11,111 bases of DNA from contig JBOHBN010000076.1 in NCBI GenBank assembly GCA_050698355.1, positions 1-11,111 on the forward strand. Reading direction: 5' to 3'. Made by a program: the position numbers and the translations under genes. The notes under the pieces were generated by a model. The model had not been told where the DNA came from, searched no databases, and saw only the letters and a program-made list of their open reading frames with translations. Shown here in pieces: positions 1-6,925 of the stretch (within the stretch, counting starts at the first letter, position 1; each line of letters opens with the position of its first letter). The stretch comes from JBOHBN01 sp050698355 (lineage in GTDB: Bacteria; Actinomycetota; Actinomycetes; Streptosporangiales; WHST01).

Positions 1-707
1 CCCATCAGGGCGAACACGTTGGCCGTGAAGACCAGGTACGCCTCCTGGGTCAAGCCGAATATGGCCGGGATCGAGTCGACGGCGAACAGCAGGTCGGTGG
101 TGCCGATCGCGATCATCACGATCAGCATCGGGGTGAACAGCCGCTTCCCGTCGACCATGGTCGTGATCTTGGCGCCGTCGTACTCGGGCGAGGTCTTGAG
201 GTACCTGCGGGCGAGCCGGAGCAGCGCGTTCTCCTTGTACTCGCCCTGGTCCTTCCTGTGCCTGGCCATCTGGACCGCGGTGTAGAGGAGGAACGCGCCG
301 AAGATGTAGAAGACCCACCCGAAGTGCGCGATCGCCGCCGCGCCGATCGCGATGAAGATACCGCGCAGCACGAGCGCCAGCACAATCCCGACGAGCAGCA
401 CCTCGTGCTGGCTCTGCCGCGGCACCGCGAACTTCGTCATGATCACGACGAAGACGAACAGGTTGTCCACGGAGAGGCTGTACTCGGTGATGTACCCGGC
501 GAAGTACTCCCCCGCGTACTCACCGCCCGCGACGAACCACAGGCCGATGCCGAACAGCACGGCCAGCGTGACGTAGATCGCGACGCCCCTGGCCGCCTCC
601 TTCATGGAGACCTCGTGGGGGTTGCGGTGGTCGAGGATGAGGCCACCGACCAGGACGATCACAAGGCCGGCGATGGTCACCAGCCACACCCATAAAGGGA
701 CGTTCAT
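1..707 (-). CDS. TerC family integral membrane protein (5' part; runs off the window)
   Basis: This is an inner-membrane protein of the TerC/Alx family, tied in characterised members to Mn2+ export or metal loading of exported proteins and historically to tellurite resistance. 235 codons are visible from ATG at 707; the family is usually about 320-350 residues, so the C-terminal third lies left of the window. Several hydrophobic segments can be read: about residues 5-25, 41-60, 103-128, 130-147 and 190-208. The family hallmarks are present: EYSLSVDNLFVF at 75-86 and TTDLLFAVDSIPAIFG at 203-218, whose acidic residues (Asp81, Asp211) are the conserved intramembrane carboxylates. The start is fixed by GGAGG at 713-717, five bases upstream. 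The gene lies downstream of uvrB on the same strand, but has its own promoter and a Mn-type riboswitch, which fits a role in manganese handling. The exact transported ion is inferred. Confidence 0.93.
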   Translation of the reverse strand, partial: MNVPLWVWLVTIAGLVIVLVGGLILDHRNPHEVSMKEAARGVAIYVTLAVLFGIGLWFVAGGEYAGEYFAGYITEYSLSVDNLFVFVVIMTKFAVPRQSQHEVLLVGIVLALVLRGIFIAIGAAAIAHFGWVFYIFGAFLLYTAVQMARHRKDQGEYKENALLRLARRYLKTSPEYDGAKITTMVDGKRLFTPMLIVMIAIGTTDLLFAVDSIPAIFGLTQEAYLVFTANVFALM

Positions 708-712
708 ATGTA

Positions 713-744
713 CCTCCGGCAAGTCTTCGACGTGATGCCGGAGG
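713..744 (-). promoter_or_regulatory. Ribosome-binding-site sequestering hairpin of terC
   Basis: GCCGGAGG at 737-744 and CCTCCGGC at 713-720 (plus-strand letters) form a perfect 8-bp stem with a 16-base loop. On the RNA the downstream arm carries the GGAGG ribosome binding site of terC, five bases before its ATG. The upstream arm is the end of the conserved aptamer block. Formation of this stem would hide the ribosome binding site, and aptamer folding would compete for the same bases, so control is probably at translation initiation. The pairing is seen; the switching mechanism is inferred. Confidence 0.72.
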
Positions 745-837
745 TCTCCCCCACTCACGCTGGGTGAGCCGGTGGCGCCGGATGCATGCATCGTGGTGAC
801 GACGCCGCCGCAGCTGGGGGTACTCCCCTCCCTTACT
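713..837 (-). ncRNA. yybP-ykoY family (Mn2+-sensing) riboswitch in the terC leader
   Basis: Read on the minus strand, the leader has the ordered blocks of this class: GGGGAGTA at 828-821, a GCGTCGTCACCA block at 805-794, a small variable hairpin around 770-753, then GGGGGAGACCTCCGGC at 752-737. These are the conserved loop regions that form the Mn2+ pocket in known members. Location directly in front of a TerC/Alx gene is the classic context. Family knowledge: Mn2+ binding stabilises the aptamer and raises expression of the downstream exporter. The 3' arm of the aptamer (CCTCCGGC) also pairs with the ribosome binding site, see the separate hairpin entry. The call rests on motif reading by eye; a covariance-model search has not been run. 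Confidence 0.8.
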
Positions 838-843
838 GTGCTG

Positions 844-872
844 AGCTTAACCGACCGTGGGTAGGACGTCAC
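844..872 (-). promoter_or_regulatory. Candidate promoter for the terC riboswitch transcript
   Basis: On the minus strand GTGACG (872-867, near TTGACR) is followed by 17 bases and then TAAGCT (849-844, a TANNNT -10). Transcription would begin near 837, only about nine bases before the GGGGAGTA block of the riboswitch, which is the expected arrangement. The promoter lies between the uvrB stop (894) and the riboswitch, so terC can be expressed independently of uvrB. Confidence 0.5.
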
Positions 873-893
873 GCAGTCGAGCTGGGAGCTTCG

Positions 894-3005
894 TCACCCC
901 ACCCCGGCCTCGCGCATGCCGCGCAGCTCGCGCTTGAGGTCGCCGATCTCGTCGCGCAGCCGGGCGGCGAGCTCGAACTGCAGCTCCGCGGCCGCCGTGT
1001 GCATCTGCTCGGTGAGCTGCTGGATCAGCTCCCCCAGCTCGGCCGCCGGCATGCCCGCGAGGTCCTGCGCGTGCTGCCCCGCGGCACCGGTCGAGGCGAG
1101 CCCGGGCACCGGCGCCTTGCCCCGGGTCTGCTGCCGGCCCGCACCACCGACGAGCTTCCAGGTGTCGGCCTCCTCCTCCTGGATCGTCTCGAGGAGGTCG
1201 CCGATCTTCTTGCGCAGCGGCTGCGGGTCGAGCCCGTGCTCGGTGTTGTACGCGACCTGCTTCGCCCTGCGCCGGTCGGTCTCCTCGATCGCGCGCCGCA
1301 TGCCGTCGGTCTCGGAGTCGGCGTACATCACGACCTGGCCGGAGACGTGCCGGGCGGCCCGGCCGATCGTCTGGATGAGCGACGACCCGCTGCGCATGAA
1401 ACCCTCCTTGTCGTCGTCGAGGATCGACACGAGCGAGACCTCCGGCAGGTCGAGCCCCTCGCGTAGCAGGTTGATGCCGACCAGGACGTCGAACTCGCCG
1501 ACGCGCAGCTCCTTCAGCAGCTCCACCCGGCGCAGCGTGTCGACCTCGCTGTGCAGGTAGCGCACCCGGATGCCGGCGTCGAGGAGGTAGTCGGTGAGGT
1601 CCTCGGCCATCTTCTTGGTCAGCGTGGTGACGAGTACCCGCTCGTTGCGCTCCGCGCGCTCGCGGATGTCGGACATCAGGTCGTCGATCTGGCCCTTGGT
1701 CGGGCGCACGACGACCTTCGGGTCGACCAGCCCGGTCGGGCGGATCACCTGCTCGACGACCTCGCCGCCGGTCTGGCCCATCTCGTACGTGCCGGGTGTC
1801 GCGGAGAGGTACACCGTCTGGCCGATCCGCTCCAGGAACTCCTCGAAACGCAGCGGCCGGTTGTCCACGGCGCTCGGCAGCCGGAACCCGTGGTCGACCA
1901 GCGTGCGCTTGCGCGACATGTCGCCCTCGTACATGCCGCCGATCTGCGGGACGGCGACGTGCGACTCGTCGATGACCAGCATGAAGTCGTCGGGGAAGAA
2001 GTCGAGCAGGCAGTTCGGCGCGCTGCCCGGCTCGCGGCCGTCGATGTGCCGGGAGTAGTTCTCGATGCCCGAGCAGCTGCCGATCTGGCGCATCATCTCC
2101 AGGTCGTAGGTGGTGCGCATGCGCAACCGCTGCGCCTCAAGCAGCTTGCCCTGCCGCTCGAGCTCGGGCAGCCGCTCGCCCAGCTCCTCCTCGATCTCTC
2201 CGATCGCGCGCTCCATCCGCTCCGGCCCCGCGACGTAGTGGCTGGCCGGGAAGACGTACAGCTCGTCGTCCTCGGTGATTACCTCACCGGTCACCGGGTG
2301 CAGCGTGGAGAGCCGCTCCACCTCGTCGCCGAACATCTCGATGCGGACGATGTTCTCCTCGTACATCGGGAAAATCTCGATGGTGTCGCCGCGCACCCGG
2401 AACGTGCCGCGGGTGAAGGACACGTCGTTGCGGGTGTACTGGATCTCGACGAAGCGGCGCAGCAGCCAGTCGCGGTCGGTCTCGTTGCCGGTGCGCAACT
2501 GCACCATCCGGTCGACGTACTCCTGCGGCGTGCCCAAGCCGTAGATGCACGACACGGTCGCGACCACGACGACGTCGCGCCTGGTCAGCAGGGCGCTCGT
2601 GGCACGGTGCCGGAGCTTCTCGACCTCGTCGTTGATCGAGGAGTCCTTCTCGATGTAGGTGTCGGTCTGCGGAATGTACGCCTCGGGCTGGTAGTAGTCG
2701 TAGTAGGAGACGAAGTACTCGACCGCGTTGTTGGGCAGCATCTCGCGCAGCTCGCCGGCGAACTGCGCCGCGAGGGTCTTGTTCGGCTCCATCACCAGCG
2801 TCGGGCGCTGCAGCTGCTCGACCAGCCACGCCACCGTGTTCGTCTTGCCGGTGCCGGTGGCGCCGAGCAGCACCGAGTCCTTCTCGCCGCGCTCCACCCG
2901 CTCGCGAAGCTCCGCGATCGCGGTCGGCTGGTCGCCGGACGGATGCAGGTCGCTCACCACCTCGAACGGCGCGACCTTGCGCTGCAGATCGGTCACCGGG
3001 CGCAC
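894..3005 (-). CDS. uvrB: Excinuclease ABC subunit UvrB
   Basis: UvrB is the helicase-fold damage-verification subunit of nucleotide excision repair; it is loaded by UvrA and then recruits UvrC. The 703-residue product has Walker A GATGTGKT (48-55), the beta-hairpin that inserts into damaged DNA (YYDYYQPEAYIPQTDTY, 101-117), Walker B/DESH (346-349), helicase motif QTIGRAARH (545-553) and a C-terminal UVR domain that contacts UvrC (about 656-695). Start choice: GTG at 3005 is preceded by AGGAGGGGAGGA (3009-3020) and gives an N-terminus (VRPVTDLQRKVAPFEVV) aligned with Streptomyces UvrB as recalled. An in-frame ATG at 3032 and longer extensions up to 3185 are open, but they put the ribosome binding site inside the gene. 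The gene lies downstream of coaE with a 133-bp gap. No frameshift or missing motif is seen. Confidence 0.98.
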   Translation of the reverse strand: MRPVTDLQRKVAPFEVVSDLHPSGDQPTAIAELRERVERGEKDSVLLGATGTGKTNTVAWLVEQLQRPTLVMEPNKTLAAQFAGELREMLPNNAVEYFVSYYDYYQPEAYIPQTDTYIEKDSSINDEVEKLRHRATSALLTRRDVVVVATVSCIYGLGTPQEYVDRMVQLRTGNETDRDWLLRRFVEIQYTRNDVSFTRGTFRVRGDTIEIFPMYEENIVRIEMFGDEVERLSTLHPVTGEVITEDDELYVFPASHYVAGPERMERAIGEIEEELGERLPELERQGKLLEAQRLRMRTTYDLEMMRQIGSCSGIENYSRHIDGREPGSAPNCLLDFFPDDFMLVIDESHVAVPQIGGMYEGDMSRKRTLVDHGFRLPSAVDNRPLRFEEFLERIGQTVYLSATPGTYEMGQTGGEVVEQVIRPTGLVDPKVVVRPTKGQIDDLMSDIRERAERNERVLVTTLTKKMAEDLTDYLLDAGIRVRYLHSEVDTLRRVELLKELRVGEFDVLVGINLLREGLDLPEVSLVSILDDDKEGFMRSGSSLIQTIGRAARHVSGQVVMYADSETDGMRRAIEETDRRRAKQVAYNTEHGLDPQPLRKKIGDLLETIQEEEADTWKLVGGAGRQQTRGKAPVPGLASTGAAGQHAQDLAGMPAAELGELIQQLTEQMHTAAAELQFELAARLRDEIGDLKRELRGMREAGVG

Positions 3006-3035
3006 GGGTCCTCCCCTCCTGACTTCCGACATCCC

Positions 3036-3058
3036 ACGGTACGTCGCCCCACTGACAG
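3036..3058 (-). promoter_or_regulatory. Possible RecA-independent (PafBC-type) damage promoter of uvrB
   Basis: On the minus strand CTGTCAGTGGG (3058-3048) matches 9 of 11 positions of TTGTCAGTGGC, the upstream half of the mycobacterial RecA-independent damage promoter recognised by PafBC. It is followed by TACCGT (3041-3036) as a -10. The spacer is 6 bases, shorter than the roughly 8 recalled for the consensus, so the match is imperfect. A start site near 3029 would give a leader of about 25 bases carrying the strong ribosome binding site before GTG 3005. Confidence 0.4.
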
Positions 3059-3095
3059 CTCGTGGAGCGATTGCAGTTGTCATGGCTGTCATCGT

Positions 3096-3129
3096 CCGGC
3101 CCACCGGTTTCACGGTGGTTTCACGCCGG
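3096..3129 (-). terminator. Nested hairpin between coaE and uvrB
   Basis: CCACCG (3101-3106) and CGGTGG (3113-3118) form a 6-bp stem with a 6-base loop, and the flanking CCGGC (3096-3100) and GCCGG (3125-3129) could extend it. It starts ten bases after the coaE stop. There is no U-tract, so it may be a weak actinobacterial-type terminator or simply a transcript-stabilising structure separating coaE from the uvrB promoter. Confidence 0.35.
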
Positions 3130-3138
3130 TTACGCGGC

Positions 3139-3732
3139 TCAGCCGCGCGCTTCGAGCCGCTCCCACAACGCGGCGACCTGCCCATCCAGCACGTCCAGAT
3201 CGCCGGAGTTGTCCACCACGATGTCCGCGGCGGCGAGCCGATCGGCCCGGGGCGCCTGTGCCGCGATCCGCGCCCGCGCGTCCTCGGGCGACATGCCGCG
3301 CAGCCGCACCAGCCGGTCGCGCTGCACCTCGGGAGGCGCGTCGACCACGACCACCAGATCGTACGTGCCCTGCAGCCCGGACTCGACCAGCAGCGGCACG
3401 TCGTTCACGACGACCGCGTCATCGGCCGCGGCGGACGCGATCTGGTTGACTCGCGCCCGCACGAGCGGGTGCACGATCCCCTCCAGCGCCTTGCGGCGGT
3501 CCGGGTCGGCGAAGATCAGTCGGCCGAGGCGCGGCCGGTCCAGCTCGCCGTCCGGCCCGAGGACGTCCTCCCCGAACTCCGCGACGACCTGCTCGAACCC
3601 CGGCGTGCCCGCGCGAACGACCTCCCTCGCCAGCACGTCGGAGTCGATGACGACCGCACCGAGCTCCCGCAGCCGGCTCGTCACCTCACTCTTGCCGGAG
3701 CCGATTCCTCCGGTAAGCCCAACGCGCAACAC
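3139..3732 (-). CDS. coaE: Dephospho-CoA kinase
   Basis: CoaE catalyses the last step of coenzyme A synthesis, ATP-dependent phosphorylation of the ribose 3'-OH of dephospho-CoA, in the cytoplasm. The 197-residue product is of usual bacterial length (about 200) and has the P-loop GGIGSGKS (8-15), the IDSDVLAREVV segment (29-39), DVPLLVESGL (111-120) in the substrate lid region, and the C-terminal pattern DRLAAADIVVDNSGD (164-178). It starts at GTG 3732 (GTG TTG CGC). No strong ribosome binding site is visible. A TAGGCT -10-like box (3744-3739) sits six bases before the GTG, so the transcript may be leaderless; TTGACA at 3763-3758 is a possible -35, but its spacing is only 13 bases. In Mycobacterium tuberculosis rpsA precedes coaE; here the upstream neighbour is instead a divergent molybdoenzyme gene. 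Confidence 0.96.
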   Translation of the reverse strand: MLRVGLTGGIGSGKSEVTSRLRELGAVVIDSDVLAREVVRAGTPGFEQVVAEFGEDVLGPDGELDRPRLGRLIFADPDRRKALEGIVHPLVRARVNQIASAAADDAVVVNDVPLLVESGLQGTYDLVVVVDAPPEVQRDRLVRLRGMSPEDARARIAAQAPRADRLAAADIVVDNSGDLDVLDGQVAALWERLEARG

Positions 3733-3791
3733 CCCGCAAGCCTAGTAGCGTCCATGGTGTCAACGCCGTGTACAAGGAGGGGCCGACCAGT

Positions 3792-6155
3792 ATGCCTGGA
3801 TCGCTGCTTGGCAACGCCGTCCGCCGGGTCGAGGACCCCGAGCTGCTCCGTGGGCACGGGACCTACGTCGGCAACATGTCGATCGAGGGCATGCTGCACC
3901 TGGCGTTCGTCCGCTCGCCCGTCGCACATGCGACGCTCGGGCGGGTCGACGTCGACGAGGCCCGTACGGAGCCTGGCGTGGTGGCGGTGTACACGGCCAA
4001 GGATCTGGGCCTGCCCCGGTACGAGCCCTTCATCCGGCTGAACGAACGGTGCGCGCGCCCGCCCCTGGCCGAGGACAAGGTGCGCTTCGTCGGCGAGGCC
4101 GTCGCCGTCGTCGTCGCGGAGACCAAGGCCGCGGCCGTCGACGCCGCCGAGCTCGTGGACGTCGACTACGACCCGCTCCCGGCCGCCGCCGACCCGGAGT
4201 CGGCGCTCGCGGACGACGCCGCGCTGCAGTTCGACGAGCTCGGGTCCAACGTGGCCTCGGGTGTGCGGGACGACCAGCAGCAGCCGTTGGGAGACGCCGA
4301 GGTCGTCGTCCGTGCGCGGATCGAGAACCAGCGCATGGCCGTGGTGCCGATGGAGGGCAACGCGATCGCGGTCGTACCGAGCGACGACTACGAGCTGATG
4401 GTCTACGTGTCGACGCAGATGCCGCACACGTTCCAGCGCGAGGCCGCCCGCGTGCTCGACCTCCCACGGGAGCGGGTACGCATCGTCACGCCGCACGTCG
4501 GCGGCGCGTTCGGCAGCAAGGCAGGCGTGGCCGCGGAGCACGCTGTCACCATGGCCGTCGGGCGGCTGCTGCGCCGCCCGGTCACCTGGGTCGACACCCG
4601 TTCGGAGAACCTCGTCTCGATGCCACACGGCCGCGGCCAGGTGCAGTTCGTCGAGCTCGGGCTCACCCGGGACGGCAGCATCACCGGCATGCGCTGCCGG
4701 GTGATCGGAGACACCGGCGCGTACGCGGGATTCGGCGGTGCGCTGGCGATGGGATCGACGTACCTGATGTCGCAAGGCGTGTACCGGATCCCACGAATCG
4801 GCTACGACGCCGTCGCCACGTTGACCAACACCACCCCGGTCGGAGCGTTCCGCGGCGCCGGCAGGCCGGAGGCGGCCGCGATGCTCGAACGGATCATGGA
4901 CATCGCAGCCGACGAGCTCGGAATCGACCCGGTGGAGATGCGCAGGCGCAACCTGCTGCGGCCGGACGAGCTGCCGCTCACCACCCTGCCCGGCGCGGAT
5001 TACGACTCCGGCGACTACGACCTCCCGCTCACCGAGGCGCTGCGCCTCGTCGACTACGACGCGCTGCGCGCCGAGCAGGCCGAGCGCCGCGAGCGCGGCG
5101 ACCGGCGCGCGCTGGGCATCGGGATCGCCACGTACGTCGAGATCACCGGCGGCGACGGCAAGGAGTACGGCGCGGTCGACATCGGCGAGGACGGTACGGC
5201 GACGATCAGGGTCGGCACCTCCGCCCACGGGCAGGGACACGCCACCGCGTTCTCCATGCTTGTCGCGGAGGAGCTCGGGCTGCCGGTGGAATCCGTACGC
5301 TTCATCCAGTCCGATACGGCCGAGGTGCCGCGTGGCGGCGGTACCGGCGGCTCGCGTTCACTGCAGCTCGGCGGCAACGCCGCCCGACGTGCCGCCGGTG
5401 TCGTGCTCGACCAGGCACGCGAGCTCGCCGCGGCCATGCTGGAGGCCCACGTCGACGATGTGACGCTCACCGACGACGGCGCCCTCGGCGTCGTCGGCGT
5501 TCCGACGGCGCGGCTCAGTTGGCAGCAGCTCGCGCGGGCGGCCACCGAACGCGGCACTCCCCTCTCGGCGGCGCTCGACTTCGAGTCCGGCGGTGCCACC
5601 TTCCCGTTCGGCGCGCACGCGTGCGTCGTGGAGGTCGACCTCGACACCGGTCAGGTCTCACCCGTACGGCACGTCGCGGTCGACGACTGCGGCCGGATCG
5701 TCAACCCGATGCTCGTCCAGGGCCAGCAGGCCGGCGGGGTAACGCAGGGCATGGCGCAAGCGCTCTGGGAGGAGTACGTCTACGACGCCGACGGCAACCC
5801 GCTGACGACCACTCTCGCGGACTACACGGTTCCGTCGGCGGCCGAGCTGCCGACGCTGGAGCTCGCCAACACCGAGACGCCGACGCCGCACAACCCGCTC
5901 GGAGCGAAGGGCATCGGCGAGTCCGCCACCGTCGGGTCAACCCCCGCGGTGCAGAACGCGGTCGTCGACGCCGTCAGCCACCTCGGCGTGCGGCACATCG
6001 ACATGCCGTGCACGCCCGAGCGGGTGTGGCGAGCCGTACAGCAGGCGGAGGCCGGGACGCTGCCCGACCCGTGGCACGAGCCGCCCGCCGTGTTCGCGAC
6101 ACTGCCCGTACGCGGGGAGTCAACCGACCCCGACGCCGCCGGCGTCGACATCTGA
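3792..6155 (+). CDS. Xanthine dehydrogenase / form-II CoxL-like molybdopterin-binding large subunit
   Basis: This is the Mo-pterin (MCD) subunit of a xanthine oxidase-family hydroxylase, which oxidises aldehydes, purines or related heterocycles using water. The 787-residue product has the N-terminal a/b hammerhead domain (about 17-130) and the two-part Mo-cofactor domain (about 140-735). Visible motifs are GGAFGSK (237-243), GAFRGAGRPE (351-360, the active-site loop), GQGHAT (480-485), GGGTGGSRS (515-523) and KGIGE (706-710), whose Glu710 is the expected catalytic base. The loop is the GxGR form, not the CSFR form of true CO dehydrogenase, so CO oxidation is unlikely; the substrate is unknown. 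ATG 3792 is chosen because AAGGAGGGG (3774-3782) sits nine bases upstream; the in-frame GTG at 3768 precedes that site. No CoxM-like FAD or CoxS-like 2Fe-2S subunit flanks it, and no such domain is fused, so partners must be encoded elsewhere or it acts unusually. It is divergent from coaE across 59 bp. Confidence 0.93.
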   Translation: MPGSLLGNAVRRVEDPELLRGHGTYVGNMSIEGMLHLAFVRSPVAHATLGRVDVDEARTEPGVVAVYTAKDLGLPRYEPFIRLNERCARPPLAEDKVRFVGEAVAVVVAETKAAAVDAAELVDVDYDPLPAAADPESALADDAALQFDELGSNVASGVRDDQQQPLGDAEVVVRARIENQRMAVVPMEGNAIAVVPSDDYELMVYVSTQMPHTFQREAARVLDLPRERVRIVTPHVGGAFGSKAGVAAEHAVTMAVGRLLRRPVTWVDTRSENLVSMPHGRGQVQFVELGLTRDGSITGMRCRVIGDTGAYAGFGGALAMGSTYLMSQGVYRIPRIGYDAVATLTNTTPVGAFRGAGRPEAAAMLERIMDIAADELGIDPVEMRRRNLLRPDELPLTTLPGADYDSGDYDLPLTEALRLVDYDALRAEQAERRERGDRRALGIGIATYVEITGGDGKEYGAVDIGEDGTATIRVGTSAHGQGHATAFSMLVAEELGLPVESVRFIQSDTAEVPRGGGTGGSRSLQLGGNAARRAAGVVLDQARELAAAMLEAHVDDVTLTDDGALGVVGVPTARLSWQQLARAATERGTPLSAALDFESGGATFPFGAHACVVEVDLDTGQVSPVRHVAVDDCGRIVNPMLVQGQQAGGVTQGMAQALWEEYVYDADGNPLTTTLADYTVPSAAELPTLELANTETPTPHNPLGAKGIGESATVGSTPAVQNAVVDAVSHLGVRHIDMPCTPERVWRAVQQAEAGTLPDPWHEPPAVFATLPVRGESTDPDAAGVDI
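6131..6147 (+). other. Perfect 7-bp hairpin at the 3' end of the molybdoenzyme gene
   Basis: CGACGCC (6131-6137), a 3-base loop and GGCGTCG (6141-6147) form a very stable stem within the last codons of the gene. It stands six bases before the stop codon and seven bases before the larger hairpin at 6154-6204. It may protect or end the transcript, or may be a by-product of GC-rich codons. Confidence 0.4.
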
Positions 6156-6204
6156 CGCGGCGGGTTGCGGCGACACCGCTTGCTGGCCCGACCCGCACCG
6201 CGTC
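6154..6204 (+). terminator. Candidate terminator hairpin after the molybdoenzyme gene
   Basis: GACGCGGCGGGT (6154-6165) can pair with ACCCGCACCGCGTC (6191-6204), giving 12 pairs with a 2-base bulge and a 25-base loop. The left arm overlaps the TGA stop. No run of T follows, as is common for actinobacterial terminators. It would separate the molybdoenzyme transcript from the region beyond. Confidence 0.45.
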
Positions 6205-6416
6205 AAGGGCACCTTCACGTAGTAGAACCTCCTGAGCAGGCACGATGTCCGCGCCAGCGTGCACATTCAGTGCACATCAGAACAACGCCAGCACATCCGC
6301 ACGCGGCCATCCTGTCGCGAGCGGCATGGACTCCCGCAACGATCCCGTCGATCCTGTCGTGCGCTGACTGCGAATAGCGACGCGTGGCACCTGCTCAACC
6401 GGTCGCGAAAATCTAC

Positions 6417-6518
6417 ATGTCACCCGACGCCGAGTTCCGCACCACCCGCCGCTACGACCACTCCCGCGGCTCCCTCGACCGCTCCCCCGCCTACCTCGAC
6501 CCCGGCGGGGCCTCCTGA
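6417..6518 (+). pseudogene. C-terminal remnant of a tyrosine recombinase (phage-type integrase)
   Basis: A 33-residue frame ends in a normal TGA and contains FRTTRRYDHSRGSLDRSPAY (residues 7-26). This is the C-terminal signature of actinobacterial tyrosine recombinases, usually read as DPRTTRRYD..R..LDRSPAY, and it includes the nucleophilic tyrosine (Tyr13 of the fragment). The expected upstream catalytic motifs (Arg, H-x-x-R and the GH before the tyrosine) are absent: the frame closes at a TAG at 6375 and I could not find them in the other forward frames. So only the last tenth or so of an integrase of roughly 300-400 residues is left. It marks an old site of mobile-element integration at the edge of the accessory block. 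The family call rests on a short but distinctive stretch. Confidence 0.7.
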
Positions 6519-6918
6519 CCACAGCCGCTCACGTCGCTGTCGCCGTACCGGCGCCGCGTCGACCAGCACCAACACAGTTTCAAAGCTGCGCATCATGGCC
6601 GGGCCGCGGGCCACATTGCCCATGGCTACCCTGGCGATCACCACACCGGGGCGCTGATCGGGCGCGCGGACCCGTCAGGCGCGTCGCGCAGCGCCCCGGC
6701 CGACCGAGAAGGAGTCTCAATTGGGGGAAGCTATCTGTTGCGTGCCACGGGCATAACGAATAGCCCCCGCTGACTGAGAATCTTTCCGGATCACCTATGT
6801 GAGACAGCCCTGGTCAGCGACCGTGCAGTTCACTGCGTTCGTCAACCCGCAGAACACTGATGTTGCCCTCGTCCGGTTGGGGTTCGACAACTGGTGGCCG
6901 CACTGGTTAACAATGGGT

Positions 6919-6924
6919 TACTAT
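6919..6924 (+). promoter_or_regulatory. Candidate -10 box for a leaderless tetR transcript
   Basis: TACTAT fits the actinobacterial TANNNT -10 and is followed by seven bases and then an in-frame GTG at 6932. This is the layout of a leaderless gene, where transcription starts at the first base of the start codon. No convincing -35 is visible 17-18 bases upstream. Just before it are two similar 7-mers, GGTTAAC (6905-6911) and GGTTACT (6916-6922), which could be part of an operator for the TetR protein itself; this is inferred. Confidence 0.4.
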
Positions 6925-6925
6925 A

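Larger units (their letters stand above)
6205..6925. other. Gene-poor stretch with an integrase scar
   Basis: No intact gene is recognised in these 721 bases. Open frames here are short and show no family motif, apart from the integrase stub at 6417-6518. From about 6710 to 6925 the base composition is visibly less GC-rich than the core genes. A 50-codon frame from GTG 6799 to TGA 6951 is open, but overlaps the start of tetR and resembles nothing known to me. No tRNA or clear attachment-site repeat was found. Confidence 0.6.

Noticed and set aside
1551..3449. Long open frame on the plus strand opposite uvrB and coaE
   Set aside because: It lies antisense to two clearly coding genes, has no domain-like composition, and is a typical high-GC shadow frame.
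3681..5240. 519-codon minus-strand frame opposite the molybdoenzyme gene
   Set aside because: Antisense shadow with low-complexity Arg/Val/Asp content; the plus-strand frame carries all the family motifs.
3792..6155. Annotation as form-I CO dehydrogenase CoxL
   Set aside because: The active-site loop is GAFRGAGR and lacks the Cys-bearing CSFR motif that holds the Mo-Cu site.
4049..6235. 728-codon plus-strand frame overlapping the molybdoenzyme gene
   Set aside because: Extremely Arg-rich +2-type shadow of the true frame, with no recognisable motif.
6259..6657. 132-codon plus-strand frame in the region after the molybdoenzyme gene
   Set aside because: Ser/Pro/Thr/Arg-rich with no motif, and it overlaps the integrase remnant, which has the recognisable sequence in a different frame.
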